Shown piece after piece: positions 20,101-29,196 of a DNA stretch of 64,000 nt; within the stretch, counting starts at the first letter, position 1; the number at the start of each line of letters is the position of its first letter. The stretch covers positions 1 to 64,000 of the forward strand of contig JAAYFU010000027.1 of assembly GCA_012728095.1 (NCBI GenBank), in the 5' to 3' direction. The position numbers and the translations under genes were made by a program. The notes under the pieces are model-generated. The model worked only from the letters and a program-made list of their open reading frames with translations. It did not search any database and was not told where the DNA came from. This DNA comes from Clostridiaceae bacterium. GTDB taxonomy: Bacteria; Bacillota; Clostridia; DSM-8532.

Positions 20101-20502
20101 TTTATTTTTTTCAATTTCGTCCTTCAGCATTTCATTCTTTTCCTTAAGCTTTTGAAGGACGTAGTTCAAGGCTGTGGACAAGGTCATCATGTCCATTTTC
20201 TTTGATACTTCCGGGGACAGGATTTCTATTTGCAAATCATTTATAGATTTATCAAACTCAAAAAATGCTTCGTCATTTCTCCTGAAAATATAGTATTGTA
20301 AGATGAAGTTCAGACCTACAGACACCGTTAGTATACGCAGCAACCAGTAAAAGAAATCAGGATCTGCAGTTAACATGTCAGCATTTTTATCTAACAGAGG
20401 CGCAACAGAAATCAACAGCAGCGCTGCATAAGAAATAAAATATATAATCCAGCTAATATAACGAAAAGTAATAATCCGTTTTGTCTTACGTAGAAACTTC
20501 AT
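17167..20502 (-). CDS. 1111-aa membrane protein: PAS-like, degenerate GGDEF, intact-looking EAL, and degenerate HD-like C-terminal regions
   Basis: RWWGSDFLVIVKG in place of GGDEF; EAL motifs FEALSRP, INTAP, VFEVVER, LDDFGSGYSN, FIKID, AEGVET, AQGF; C-terminal IFHETGILL and LLYNIGML resemble HD-GYP motifs lacking the HD pair. Confidence 0.88.
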   Translation of the reverse strand: MKFLRKTKRIITFRYISWIIYFISYAALLLISVAPLLDKNADMLTADPDFFYWLLRILTVSVGLNFILQYYIFRRNDEAFFEFDKSINDLQIEILSPEVSKKMDMMTLSTALNYVLQKLKEKNEMLKDEIEKNKRLSENISEFYRQMRTLRDAELIFDFFEYDVNASYFTFISGMITALSAENEATEITAEDLFKNFQFSIKLTDYYSHVERCIKEECDMNFECSVRGKDGEIHWLKFWGRPTQDKTRITGAVTDITREVNIRIAEKERILHDNITGFYNRNALSEVGGKAIAECKEDEHVVFVYIGLTKYQEFQERFGMVSGNNYIRVCAEVMKKFITDDMIPIRWWGSDFLVIVKGVKDLKVFEKEAAAIAEKIGKYVGEVDGIMATFPMVMGYAASKIHGNTPSELLEFAAFAEHEALREVAMSPNEFNYERFEESYKATLRRTLIKDIIDTNQLTVLFQPILSLSTGELFGFEALSRPTNPAYKNILELIDDAEASGHYVILERRMVYNALDAYMTRAPKYKDHYLFINTAPYSTLDEKDYNDIRDRYLSHMNVVFEVVERNRMDPDAINLRRSFVKKAGAKFALDDFGSGYSNHLALLALEPDFIKIDRELVRGINEDLRKQHMLEDIISYARYRGARVLAEGVETQEELETLCRMGVDYAQGFFMGLPNKTITEPDIRAKRIIKGIIRNKNIDLRQLYIIMEKSLAIINENYARRLSVIVYLMIKLGRRLNIDEDRFSNLIITTIFHETGILLTGYKEACIPESKERDNHSIFAYLLFKEFSPYPDFAAIILYQNNEYGSKRIIDDIPVPDEAYLLSMAADIADVIVNSRKKDINKKITEKIGEKSYKPEYKKVLEQLYEENVLNHITTDEYKAELLSYIGAIKLSKAEIMSLLRTLVYAVTFRSPNNFSHARTMEIIADLLGQITKQNWNTMEKVRAAALLYNIGMLTFNEESFEKTNSPLELHKLLTEAVKKISIIFKEAELVDIMSMFDAMIGAEILSDNHMLMVKDIISGANMIKLADILASLMDQKCQDYDTSCRNILVELREISKTEDLYLPMIELTEEYIEDIEARVKSSQASIRKRYHNVISEFERLRPFIIDNMNN

Positions 20503-20582
20503 CCGGTTATCCTCTGTAACTTGAATACTTTAATAATTATTGTATATTATTAACATAAGTTTTGCAAAGCAATTTGTCGTTT

Positions 20583-20683
20583 TTTGGCATAAGCATGCGG
20601 CGTACCGCGTACTGTACCGACCACGTTTTCCTTTGCTGCAACCAGGATGACCATGCCAAACCGGTTTCGTTAACCGGTGGGGA
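20583..20683. ncRNA. candidate structured RNA or regulatory element of unknown class
   Basis: Long-range 8-bp pairing TTTGGCAT (20583-20590) / ATGCCAAA (20653-20660), internal GCGG-CGTA-CCGC hairpin, adjacent ACCGGTT...AACCGGT hairpin. Confidence 0.4.
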
Positions 20684-20771
20684 TTAATTACCATAGAATT
20701 TATCGGCTAAACTATAATAAAAACATTAGAGTTGTTTATTAAATTATTAACAATAGAAGGGATGGTACAAA

Positions 20772-21188
20772 ATGAAATCATACAGAAAGGAACTTACCGT
20801 GAATACGCCGACAAGGCGGGCATACCTGAATATCACTCATGAAGTGGAAAAAAGCCTCCAGGAAAGCGGAATTAAAGAAGGTCTCGTTTTGGTCAATGCT
20901 ATGCATATTACGGCCAGCGTGTTTATTAATGACGATGAACCGGGACTTCATTCCGATTTTGAAAAATGGCTTGAGAAACTGGCTCCCGAAAAGCCCTACT
21001 CGCAATATGCCCATAACGGGTACGAAGATAATGCCGATGCCCATTTAAAAAGGCAAATAATGGGGCGTGAAGTGGTCGTGGCAGTTACAAACGGCAAATT
21101 GGATCTTGGACCATGGGAACAAATTTTTTATGGAGAATTTGACGGTAAACGCAATAAACGCATCCTAATAAAAATTATCGGCGAATAG
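20772..21188 (+). CDS. YjbQ-family (UPF0047) protein, paralog 1
   Basis: [28 protein letters not shown]...[49 protein letters not shown]. Confidence 0.93.
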   Translation: MKSYRKELTVNTPTRRAYLNITHEVEKSLQESGIKEGLVLVNAMHITASVFINDDEPGLHSDFEKWLEKLAPEKPYSQYAHNGYEDNADAHLKRQIMGREVVVAVTNGKLDLGPWEQIFYGEFDGKRNKRILIKIIGE

Positions 21189-21279
21189 CCCATAATAAAA
21201 GAATTATTAATCCCGTCAGGTGAAATATTAATAATTAAAAAATAATCAAAAATAACAAAGACGGGAAAGACATATTGAT

Positions 21280-21813
21280 ATGGATGCAAGAAAAAACAAT
21301 CATTTCAGACATCTTTTGAGACAGCATAAAGAAAACCGTGAAGATATTCTGGACGGTATGGAGAACCTGAGGCTGGGGGATAATGGCAACAATGAGAGCA
21401 GTGAGCTTTCAAAATATGATAATCACCCCTCGGAAGCAGCCAGTGAATTGTTTGATATTGAACACCAGATGGCTTTAAAAAAGCTGCATGAGAAAGAGAT
21501 CGCAGAAATAGAAAGGTCGCTTCAAAAGATTGAAAAGGGGACATACGGCATTTGTGAAAGCTGTAAAAAGGAAATTGATTTAGAAAGACTTGAGCTTTTG
21601 CCACATGCAAAGCTTTGCATTGACTGCGCCAAAGAAGCTGACCGGTTCATAGCCGATATGAAAATGGATAAAAAGAAAAGGCGTCCGGCAGAAGAACAGG
21701 TCATCCAATCGTCCGACATTAATGACAGTGCCAGGGGCGAACAGTTCCTTGAACTTATGGAATACGGCTCCGCCGATTCGCATCAGGACAGGGGCGGAGA
21801 GCTGATACAATAA
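21280..21813 (+). CDS. TraR/DksA-type zinc-finger protein (YteA-like)
   Basis: LHEKEIAEIERSLQKIEKGTYGICESCKKEIDLERLELLPHAKLCIDCAKE. Confidence 0.92.
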   Translation: MDARKNNHFRHLLRQHKENREDILDGMENLRLGDNGNNESSELSKYDNHPSEAASELFDIEHQMALKKLHEKEIAEIERSLQKIEKGTYGICESCKKEIDLERLELLPHAKLCIDCAKEADRFIADMKMDKKKRRPAEEQVIQSSDINDSARGEQFLELMEYGSADSHQDRGGELIQ

Positions 21814-21932
21814 CGAAATTTCAATGTCCGGCTTAAAGTGGGACGTTATTTGCATTTTGCGTATTGTCCCCTGCTGTTGTCATGTTATAATGGTATAACA
21901 AAAAGGATTATGCCGTATAAGGAGAAAAAACT

Positions 21933-22328
21933 ATGGTTTTTGAGTATACTCTTCGTACAGAGAGAACCAATTTCTATAACATTACCTCCAAGGTTCGTGA
22001 GGCTATAGCCAAAAGCGGAATTGTAAACGGTATATGCGTTGTTTATTGCCCCCATACAACTGCCGGAATAACAATCAATGAAAATGCCGATCCTGACGTT
22101 ATCCATGACCTCTTATCAGGACTTGACAAAGCGTTCCCTGACAGAAGAGAATTTCTTCATGTTGAAGGGAATTCAACGGCTCACTTAAAAGCCAGTTGTG
22201 TGGGAGCCAGTCAAACAATTATAATCAATGAGGGCAGGCCTCTTTTGGGAACGTGGCAGGGCATTTATTTCTGCGAATTCGACGGACCCAGGAACCGAAA
22301 GTTTTTTGTAAAGATCATAAGCTCCTGA
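21933..22328 (+). CDS. YjbQ-family (UPF0047) protein, paralog 2
   Basis: CPHTTAGITINENADPDVIHDLL...STAHLKASCVGASQTIIINEGRPLLGTWQGIYFCEFDGPRNRKFFVKI. Confidence 0.93.
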   Translation: MVFEYTLRTERTNFYNITSKVREAIAKSGIVNGICVVYCPHTTAGITINENADPDVIHDLLSGLDKAFPDRREFLHVEGNSTAHLKASCVGASQTIIINEGRPLLGTWQGIYFCEFDGPRNRKFFVKIISS

Positions 22329-22468
22329 AACAATGATAATGAGACATAGGATTCCTTATGTTTACTTTATCGGCCTGTTGTCTTATAATTATTGCAAGCA
22401 ATTTATTTTTACACAAAATGTCATTATAAATCCGGATAAAATTTAACGGTAAAAGGTATGGTAGCATT

Positions 22469-24148
22469 ATGGAAGAAATGGAAAGAAAAAATTTTATTGA
22501 GGAAATAGTCGAAGAGGATTTAAGAACCGGTCGTGTTAAAGAAGTTCGTACCCGTTTTCCACCTGAGCCAAACGGCTATCTCCACATAGGCCATACCAAA
22601 GCTATGTGCATAGATTTTGGAATTGCCGAAAAATATGGCGGTAAGTGCAATTTGCGTTTTGATGATACCAATCCGTCAAAAGAGGACGTAGAATACGTAG
22701 ACGCCATAATCGAAGACATAAAATGGATGGGTTTTGATTTCGGGGATCGTGTATATTACGGCTCCGATTACAGCGAACAAATTTATAATTACGCCGTAGA
22801 ACTCATTAAAAAAGGATTGGCCTATGTAGACGATCTCAGTGTCGACCAAATACGTGAATACCGCGGAACCCTGACCGAGCCGGGGAAAAACAGCCCCTGG
22901 CGGGACAGATCCATAGAGGAAAACCTTGAGCTGTTCCAAAGGATGCGAAACGGCGAATTCGAAAGCGGTGAAAAGGTTCTTAGAGCTAAAATAGACATGG
23001 CTTCCCCGAATATAAACATGAGGGATCCTGTTATTTATCGCATTAAAAAGGAACGGCACCATCGAACCGGCGATAAATGGTGCATATATCCCATGTATGA
23101 CTTTGCGCATCCTCTGCAGGACGCAATCGAGGGCATCACCCACTCCCTGTGTTCTATTGAATATGCGGATCACAGACCTTTATACGAGTGGGTCCTGGAA
23201 AAGCTGGAAATTAAAAATCCGCCCCGTCAATATGAGTTCGCAAGACTTAATATCAACTATACCGTCATGAGCAAAAGAAAGCTCAGGGAACTTGTTGAAA
23301 ACGGGTATGTTTCCGGCTGGGACGACCCCAGGATGCCGACTCTCTGCGGATTAAGGCGGCGTGGATTTACCCCCGAATCGATAAAGAAATTTATCGATCT
23401 GGTCGGAGTATCCAGGACCAACAGCGTGGCTGATTGGGGGCTTCTGGAACATTGCGTGCGGGAACACCTTAATAAAATAGCTGACCGGGTAATGGCGGTA
23501 TTAAAGCCTTTAAAGGTTGTTATTGAAAACTATCCCGAAGATCTTACCGAGGAATTTGATGTTGAGAACAATCCCGAAATGCCTGAAAGAGGAACCAGGA
23601 AGGTGCCTTTCTCAAGAGAGATATATATTGAGCAGGACGACTTTATGATAGATCCTCCGCCAAAATATTTCAGACTGAAGCCCGGCGGAGAAGTCCGCTT
23701 AAAGAACGCTTATTTTATTAAATGTACAGGCTATGAAACTGATGAAAACGGCAATGTCACATTAGTTAAAGCTACCTACGATCCAGCTTCCAGGGGCGGA
23801 GAGTCTCCCGACGGACGTAAGGTCAAGGGCACCATACACTGGGTTTCTGCAAAACACGCAATTAATGCCGAGGTTCGCCTGTATGACATGTTATTCAAGG
23901 TGGAAAATCCGGAAGATGTGCCTGAAGGCGGAGATTACAAGGATAATCTGAATCCTGATTCGCTCATAGTATTACATGACAGCAAGGTTGAACCGATCTT
24001 AAAAGATGCAAAGCCCGGGGACAAGTTCCAGTTTTTAAGAATGGGATACTTCTGCGTAGATTCCAGGGATTCCAAGCCCGGCGCACTTGTATTTAACAAG
24101 ACAGTCGGATTGAAGGACACCTGGGCTAAAATAGCAAAGAAGGGTTAG
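22469..24148 (+). CDS. glnS: glutamine--tRNA ligase
   Basis: [55 protein letters not shown]-terminal anticodon-binding region. Confidence 0.95.
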   Translation: MEEMERKNFIEEIVEEDLRTGRVKEVRTRFPPEPNGYLHIGHTKAMCIDFGIAEKYGGKCNLRFDDTNPSKEDVEYVDAIIEDIKWMGFDFGDRVYYGSDYSEQIYNYAVELIKKGLAYVDDLSVDQIREYRGTLTEPGKNSPWRDRSIEENLELFQRMRNGEFESGEKVLRAKIDMASPNINMRDPVIYRIKKERHHRTGDKWCIYPMYDFAHPLQDAIEGITHSLCSIEYADHRPLYEWVLEKLEIKNPPRQYEFARLNINYTVMSKRKLRELVENGYVSGWDDPRMPTLCGLRRRGFTPESIKKFIDLVGVSRTNSVADWGLLEHCVREHLNKIADRVMAVLKPLKVVIENYPEDLTEEFDVENNPEMPERGTRKVPFSREIYIEQDDFMIDPPPKYFRLKPGGEVRLKNAYFIKCTGYETDENGNVTLVKATYDPASRGGESPDGRKVKGTIHWVSAKHAINAEVRLYDMLFKVENPEDVPEGGDYKDNLNPDSLIVLHDSKVEPILKDAKPGDKFQFLRMGYFCVDSRDSKPGALVFNKTVGLKDTWAKIAKKG

Positions 24149-24161
24149 CATTTGTTTACTG

Positions 24162-24188
24162 GAAGGACGGATAAACCGTCCTTTTTTT
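24162..24188 (+). terminator. Rho-independent terminator after glnS
   Basis: GAAGGACGG-ATAAA-CCGTCCTTTTTTT. Confidence 0.85.
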
Positions 24189-24338
24189 GTTATACTTTTC
24201 TATATAGTGGTAAATAATCATAATAAAATAAAAGTTGTATCCCCCGGGAAAAAGCAAAAGAAACGGTACTTTGCCCGGAATGGGACAAATGTAGGGGAAC
24301 TTGGACCCGGGAGATGCATCAGTCAAGGAAGTGATATT

Positions 24339-25295
24339 ATGAACAAAAAGGAAATCCAAAAAGTTACGGTTATAGGCGCCGGCTTTGTAGGTTCCACTAC
24401 GGCATATACCCTTATGCTGAACGGGCTTTTTTCTGAGTTGGTACTTATTGATATAAACATGACAAAAGCCAGGGGCGAGGCAATGGATTTAAACCACGGG
24501 CTGCCTTTTGCAAAACCGGTTAAAATATACCAGGGCAGTTACGAGGACAGCAAGGATTCGGATTTGATAATTATTACCGCAGGCGCAAACCAGAAAGAAG
24601 GCGAAACTCGTCTTGACCTGGTTCATAAGAATACTGCCGTGTTTAAATCCATCATTTCAGAGATAGTTAAGTATAACAGCCCTGAAAACACTATACTTCT
24701 GGTTGTTACAAATCCCGTGGATATCCTGACCTATGTAACTTGGAAACTGTCAGAATTTCCTATAAACAGGGTTTTAGGATCCGGCACCGTTCTGGATACC
24801 GCTCGTTTCAAATACCTGATCGGCGAACATACTGGCGTTGATGCCCGCAATGTGCACGGATATATCCTGGGCGAACACGGGGATACGGAACTGGCGGCAT
24901 GGAGCATTACGTCAATTGCCGGTATGCCTATAGACGTATATTGCGAAAAATGCGGCAAATGCAAAGACTGCAACGAGCTGGACAAAATTTATAACCAGGT
25001 AAGAAACGCAGCTTATGAAATCATCAATGCAAAAGGAGCGACCTATTTTGCCGTCGCTTTGGCCGTGGAACGAATAGTTGAAGCCATAATGCGTGATGAG
25101 CACTCCATTTTAACCGTATCCAGCATCCTGCAGGGTCAATACGGAATATCCGACATAGCCATCAGCGTGCCTACGGTAGTCGACCGCAACGGTATTAACC
25201 GAGTTTTAGAAGTACCTCTTTCTGAAAATGAACAGAAACTCCTGCATCATTCCGCTCAAACTTTGAAAAACATTATTAAGGAACTAAAACTGTAA
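24339..25295 (+). CDS. ldh: L-lactate dehydrogenase
   Basis: [32 protein letters not shown]...[12 protein letters not shown]; start placed at MNKKEIQK after AAGGAAGTG RBS. Confidence 0.9.
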   Translation: MNKKEIQKVTVIGAGFVGSTTAYTLMLNGLFSELVLIDINMTKARGEAMDLNHGLPFAKPVKIYQGSYEDSKDSDLIIITAGANQKEGETRLDLVHKNTAVFKSIISEIVKYNSPENTILLVVTNPVDILTYVTWKLSEFPINRVLGSGTVLDTARFKYLIGEHTGVDARNVHGYILGEHGDTELAAWSITSIAGMPIDVYCEKCGKCKDCNELDKIYNQVRNAAYEIINAKGATYFAVALAVERIVEAIMRDEHSILTVSSILQGQYGISDIAISVPTVVDRNGINRVLEVPLSENEQKLLHHSAQTLKNIIKELKL

Positions 25296-25354
25296 AAAGC
25301 TATATTATAACTGACAGGTTTCTCATAAAAAGCCTTAATGCAGGGAATATAAAC

Positions 25355-25383
25355 AAGAAAGGCGACCTTTTGGCCGCCTTCTT
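25355..25383. terminator. bidirectional terminator between convergent ldh and divIC-like gene
   Basis: AAGAAAGGCGACC-TTTT-GGCCGCCTTCTT. Confidence 0.8.
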
Positions 25384-25729
25384 ACTTGTTTATGTCTACA
25401 AAAACCCTCTCTCCGTCTTTAACCATCCCAAGTTTTTCCCTGGCTATTTTTTCAATGCTTTCATCACTGGAAATCTCATCTCTTTCTTTGATTAGCCGCT
25501 GCTTCTCTTCTTCTTCCCTGGCTATTTTTTGTTCAAGCTGTTTTATTTCCAGATTCAGTATGTATAAATCATTGGACTGGGCAGTAAAAGTGAATGCCGC
25601 ATAAATAAGCACAATCGCGATAAGTGGTGTCAGCCACCAACCTTCTTTTGTCTTCCGTATCGCCACTTCACACCAACCCTTTTTCTTAAGTAAATAAAGT
25701 TTGTGTATAAAAGTATACCACGATTCCAA
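25382..25729 (-). CDS. FtsB/DivIC-family septum formation protein
   Basis: Single TM followed by coiled coil LNLEIKQLEQKIAREEEEKQRLIKERDEIS...IEKIAREKLGMVKDGERVF; start probably downstream of track start. Confidence 0.85.
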   Translation of the reverse strand: MESWYTFIHKLYLLKKKGWCEVAIRKTKEGWWLTPLIAIVLIYAAFTFTAQSNDLYILNLEIKQLEQKIAREEEEKQRLIKERDEISSDESIEKIAREKLGMVKDGERVFVDINK

Positions 25730-25760
25730 TTATTGTAACAAGACCTTTAGGACCATTATC

Positions 25761-26237
25761 CTATTTTTTTGTGAATGTATTGCAAAGACGCCTGAAATCT
25801 ATGCTTAACCTGTAGCTTTCCAATGCGGCTTTGTTCCTGATCATCTTCATTATCTTTATAATACTTTGGATTAAGGATTCAAAAATGGGTTTTAAAATAT
25901 TTATCAGCTTTACAATTGGCCATAAAACCAATTTTATCAATCGGGTCAAAAGCCACAGAATGGGTTTGCTGAAAACACTAAAATACAGGACCCCTCCCAG
26001 AAAGGCGCCCACGTAATAATAAGCCCTGGTTTCACCGTTACTAATCACATAGGACGATAAGAAAAATATTATTGCGGCAATTATCCAGAATATTATATCC
26101 TCAAAGTGAACCATAACGGTTTTTGTTCTTACTATACGCCGTTTCAGCCTGAACATATCATAAAGAAAAGCAATAATAACTCCCGCTGCCCCGGCTCCGC
26201 CAAATACCGTCAACTCATACGTCACACTGTTTTGCAT
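25761..26237 (-). CDS. yabQ: spore cortex biosynthesis protein YabQ-like
   Basis: Polytopic membrane protein in yabP-yabQ-divIC context; GVIIAFLYDMFRLKRR. Confidence 0.85.
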   Translation of the reverse strand: MQNSVTYELTVFGGAGAAGVIIAFLYDMFRLKRRIVRTKTVMVHFEDIIFWIIAAIIFFLSSYVISNGETRAYYYVGAFLGGVLYFSVFSKPILWLLTRLIKLVLWPIVKLINILKPIFESLIQSIIKIMKMIRNKAALESYRLSIDFRRLCNTFTKK

Positions 26238-26252
26238 ATGTTAAGCCCCTCT

Positions 26253-26543
26253 CTATCTGAAAAGCCCCGAGAAGAAGCCTCCTTTTCTTTGATTTCCGCC
26301 GTTATCCACATACTCGCACGCAATTATATCGCCTTCCACATCAAGTTCCGAGGTTTCAACATTAAGCTTGTTTATATGCATTCCCATTCCCCGGATTACC
26401 AAAATGCCTAATTCGGTGTCCAATACGATGCAATCCTCGTTGAAACTTTCAACGTGCCTTACTCCTGATATCATAAGACGTCTTCTGTCTTTAAGTATAA
26501 TATTCTGCGCCCGCTGTTCATAATTCATTCGTTCCTCAGGCAT
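26253..26543 (-). CDS. yabP: sporulation protein YabP
   Basis: NIILKDRRRLMISGVRHVESFNEDCIVLDTELGILVIRGMGMHINKLNVETSELDVEGDI. Confidence 0.92.
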   Translation of the reverse strand: MPEERMNYEQRAQNIILKDRRRLMISGVRHVESFNEDCIVLDTELGILVIRGMGMHINKLNVETSELDVEGDIIACEYVDNGGNQRKGGFFSGLFR

Positions 26544-26703
26544 AACAGCACCTCCTTTCAGCCATTGATAAATCCAAGTTACTGCATCGGGCTGCGACAG
26601 CATACTGTAAAGGCATAATACTCCTGCCCTTGAATCTTATGCACAAGCTCTTCCGCATATTACCTGTCGGACTGTAATTTGCCATACGAAAAAGGGCATA
26701 AAA

Positions 26704-26744
26704 ATACCGCAGTTTAAGCCATTAAAGCTGTAAGCTGCGGTTTA
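26704..26744 (-). terminator. hairpin/terminator after the S4-domain gene
   Basis: AAACCGCAGCTTACAGC...TTAAACTGCGGTATTTTT on minus strand. Confidence 0.65.
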
Positions 26745-26746
26745 TC

Positions 26747-26986
26747 CTAAATTATTTCATACATTTCCGTGCTTTCTTCCTTTTTAACATGCTCGGTTAC
26801 CTTGAGCACTTTAATCCTGGTGAGTTTTTCGCCAAACCTTATCTCAACAATATCTCCCACTTTAACCTCTGATCCCGGCTTGGCGACCCGTCCGTTTATG
26901 GTAACCCTCTCCTTGGCACATGCTTCATTGGCCAGGGTTCTCCTTTTTATAATACGGCTGACCTTAAGGAATTTATCTATACGCAT
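26747..26986 (-). CDS. RNA-binding S4 domain protein (YabO/Hsp15-like)
   Basis: MRIDKFLKVSRIIKRRTLANEACAKERVTINGRVAKPGSEVKVGDIVEI. Confidence 0.92.
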   Translation of the reverse strand: MRIDKFLKVSRIIKRRTLANEACAKERVTINGRVAKPGSEVKVGDIVEIRFGEKLTRIKVLKVTEHVKKEESTEMYEII

Positions 26987-26987
26987 A

Positions 26988-27794
26988 TCAACACTCCTCT
27001 TGCTCCTTTTCCAGCCTCTTGGAATCGTCCCAAAGGGCATCCATTTCTTTTAGAGTCATGTCGGTAAGCTGTTTTCCCTGCTTTGCAGCGCAGCGTTCCA
27101 CATATTCGAATCTCCTGATAAATTTATTAACTGTTGCTGTAAGCGCCAGCTCAGGCTGTACCTTTAAAAATCTTGAAACATTTACCACCGCAAACAGCAA
27201 ATCTCCCAGTTCTTCTTCGATACATGCCTCGTTTCCGTTTTTGTACGCCTGCTCCAATTCGTTAAATTCCTCTTTAACCTTAAGCATGGCATCCTCTACG
27301 TTATCCCAGTCGAAACCTACCTGGGCGGCCTTTTGCTGTACCTTAAAACTTCGCATCAGGGCAGGCAGATTACCCGGAACTTCTTTCAAAACCTGGGTTT
27401 GAGTTGTAAGCCCTTTTTCCTTCTTTTTTATTTTTTCCCAGATATCCATGACATCATCAGGAGTCTCGGCTTCCTCGTCCCCAAAAACATGACGATGCCG
27501 GTTCACCATTTTGGCGCACACACCATGTACCACATCCCCCATGTCAAATTGCCCGTTTTCCTTGGCAATCTGGGCGTGGAACACAACCTGGAGCAGCAAA
27601 TCTCCCAGCTCATCGCATAGCTTGGAAGGATTTTCTTCATCTATGGCCTCCAATACTTCATACACCTCTTCAATAAGATAGCGTTTAAGACTCTTATGAT
27701 CCTGCTCCCTGTCCCACGGACAGCCATTGGGGGCACGCAGCATGGACATGATCTTCAGCAAATCATTATATTCATATCTTTCTTTTTTCTTCAT
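26988..27794 (-). CDS. mazG: nucleoside triphosphate pyrophosphohydrolase
   Basis: APNGCPWDREQDHKSLKRYLIEEVYEVLEAID...ELGDLLLQVVFHAQIA. Confidence 0.95.
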   Translation of the reverse strand: MKKKERYEYNDLLKIMSMLRAPNGCPWDREQDHKSLKRYLIEEVYEVLEAIDEENPSKLCDELGDLLLQVVFHAQIAKENGQFDMGDVVHGVCAKMVNRHRHVFGDEEAETPDDVMDIWEKIKKKEKGLTTQTQVLKEVPGNLPALMRSFKVQQKAAQVGFDWDNVEDAMLKVKEEFNELEQAYKNGNEACIEEELGDLLFAVVNVSRFLKVQPELALTATVNKFIRRFEYVERCAAKQGKQLTDMTLKEMDALWDDSKRLEKEQEEC

Positions 27795-28034
27795 ATATTC
27801 CTCCAAGTTTTCAAGAGGTATGGCATATGCTCTTTGACGCATTTCTCCCGTTTATGTTGAACAGCTTAAGCCAACGTGTCTAAGTCAATGTGTATAGAAT
27901 ATCACAGTTGGAAAAAAATAATCAAGGTCTTAGCCCCTGTTTAGCATAGTTTTTTGAAAAAAACTCTTGACTGTAATTTAGGTCTTTGTTATTATGTAAT
28001 AGCGCTGCGAAAACGCAACACTGCAAGAAAACAT

Positions 28035-28111
28035 GGCGGCGTAGCTCAGATGGCTAGAGCACGCGGTTCATACCCGCGGTGTCGTTGGTTCAATTCCGAC
28101 CGCCGCTACCA
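28035..28111 (+). tRNA. tRNA-Met (CAT)
   Basis: GGCGGCG...CGCCGCTACCA; loop GTTCATACC, anticodon CAT. Confidence 0.93.
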
Positions 28112-28115
28112 ATAT

Positions 28116-28190
28116 GGCCCCATGGTCAAGAGGTTAAGACACAGCCCTTTCAAGGCTGCAACGGGGGTTCGAGTCCCCCTGGGGTCACCA
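28116..28190 (+). tRNA. tRNA-Glu (TTC)
   Basis: GGCCCCATGGTCAAGAGGTTAAGACACAGCCCTTTCAAGGCTG...CTGGGGTCACCA. Confidence 0.95.
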
Positions 28191-28199
28191 ACACCAGCA

Positions 28200-28234
28200 A
28201 AAACGAGATGATCTCATAATCACCTCGTTTTTTT
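28200..28234 (+). terminator. terminator after tRNA-Met/tRNA-Glu
   Basis: AAAACGAGATGAT...ATCACCTCGTTTTTTT. Confidence 0.85.
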
Positions 28235-28261
28235 ATTTTTTACGTTTTTAATCCGAGCGCC

Positions 28262-28515
28262 TCCTTATGTCATACTGAGAACCCCCTTAGTCATTCTGAG
28301 CACCTCCTTATGTCATTCTGAGCGCCTCCTTATGTCATTCTGAGCGCAGCGAAGAATCTTATACAGATCCTTCGACTCCGCTAACGCTCCCCTCAGGATG
28401 ACACACTATCCCTGTCATTCTGAGCGCAGCGAAGAATCTTATACAGATCCTTCGACTCCGCTAACGCTCCCCTCAGGATGACCACAGGGGGAATTGCGCT
28501 TCGCTAAGGATGACA
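28262..28515. repeat. palindromic repeat cluster including an identical 70-bp unit repeated at 28333 and 28413
   Basis: tgtcattctgagcgcagcgaagaatcttatacagatccttcgactccgctaacgctcccctcaggatgac occurs twice, period 80 bp; short tandem gcctccttatgtcattctgagc units upstream. Confidence 0.95.
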
Positions 28516-28548
28516 AAGGGGGTGCATCCTATGCACCCCCCCTTTGTC
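28512..28548 (-). terminator. GC-rich hairpin downstream of yfbR-like gene
   Basis: GACAAAGGGGGTGCAT-CCT-ATGCACCCCCCCTTTGTC. Confidence 0.65.
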
Positions 28549-29140
28549 AATTCAATTCGTCCAGGGTAAGGGAGAAATTCTCCATGAAATGCTTCATGAA
28601 ATAATCCACTTCGGGAAGGTTCATGCTCTTTATCTTCTTCAATATTGACTGCTGCGCTTTTTTAAACTCGCCGTTACCTGCCTTTGATTCCTCGACGCAT
28701 TTTATATATGCGCATATTTTGTCAGCGGCTTTAACCAGCTTCCCTTCAAGGCTGGTTTCATCATAGAACAGGATCCTCTTGTAATCCTCTTTCAATGATT
28801 CCGGAAGCAATGAGAGAAGCTTATGTTTTGAAACTTCCTCCAGGCCCTTGTATGATGCCTCAATCTCCGGGTTATAGTACTTGATAGGCGTGGGAAGGTC
28901 CCCGGTAATGGTTTCGTTGCAGTCGTGGTAAACAGCATACAGGGCTGTTTTTTCCGGATCGGCATGGCCATTGAATATCCGGTTATTGATTACCGCCAGC
29001 CCATGGGCTATCATAGCCACCTGGAGGCTGTGCTCCATGATATTCTCCCTGTTTACATTCCGCATTAAACTCCATCTGTAAATATGTTTCATGCGGGATA
29101 AAAAAGCAAAAAAGCTGTACTGGTTATTATCCTCTTTCAA
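28547..29140 (-). CDS. HD-domain 5'-deoxynucleotidase (YfbR-like)
   Basis: ENIMEHSLQVAMIAHGLAVI...ALYAVYHDCNETITGDLPTPIKYYNPEI. Confidence 0.92.
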   Translation of the reverse strand: MKEDNNQYSFFAFLSRMKHIYRWSLMRNVNRENIMEHSLQVAMIAHGLAVINNRIFNGHADPEKTALYAVYHDCNETITGDLPTPIKYYNPEIEASYKGLEEVSKHKLLSLLPESLKEDYKRILFYDETSLEGKLVKAADKICAYIKCVEESKAGNGEFKKAQQSILKKIKSMNLPEVDYFMKHFMENFSLTLDELN

Positions 29141-29196
29141 TGTATGACCTCCCCCGACCGGCGGCTTTATTGTCTTACAAAATACTAAAGAGGGAT

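Noticed and set aside
20583-20683. c-di-GMP (GEMM-I) riboswitch in front of the EAL gene
   Set aside because: Neither strand has the GGACGCAAAGC / GGGUUACCG signature; kept only as an orphan structure.
24207-24338. N-terminal extension of ldh in the ORF track, and CCCGGG...CCCGGG as a structured leader
   Set aside because: A good RBS and conserved start sit at 24339. The 6-bp CCCGGG pairing is palindromic and too weak alone to claim an RNA element.
27954-28211. 85-aa plus-strand ORF
   Set aside because: Overlaps tRNA-Met and tRNA-Glu completely; a read-through of tRNA sequence.
28262-28515. Possible CRISPR array from the regular tandem repeats
   Set aside because: Units are palindromic intergenic elements seen at other loci, with only two exact copies, a 10-bp separation and no unique spacers; no cas genes.
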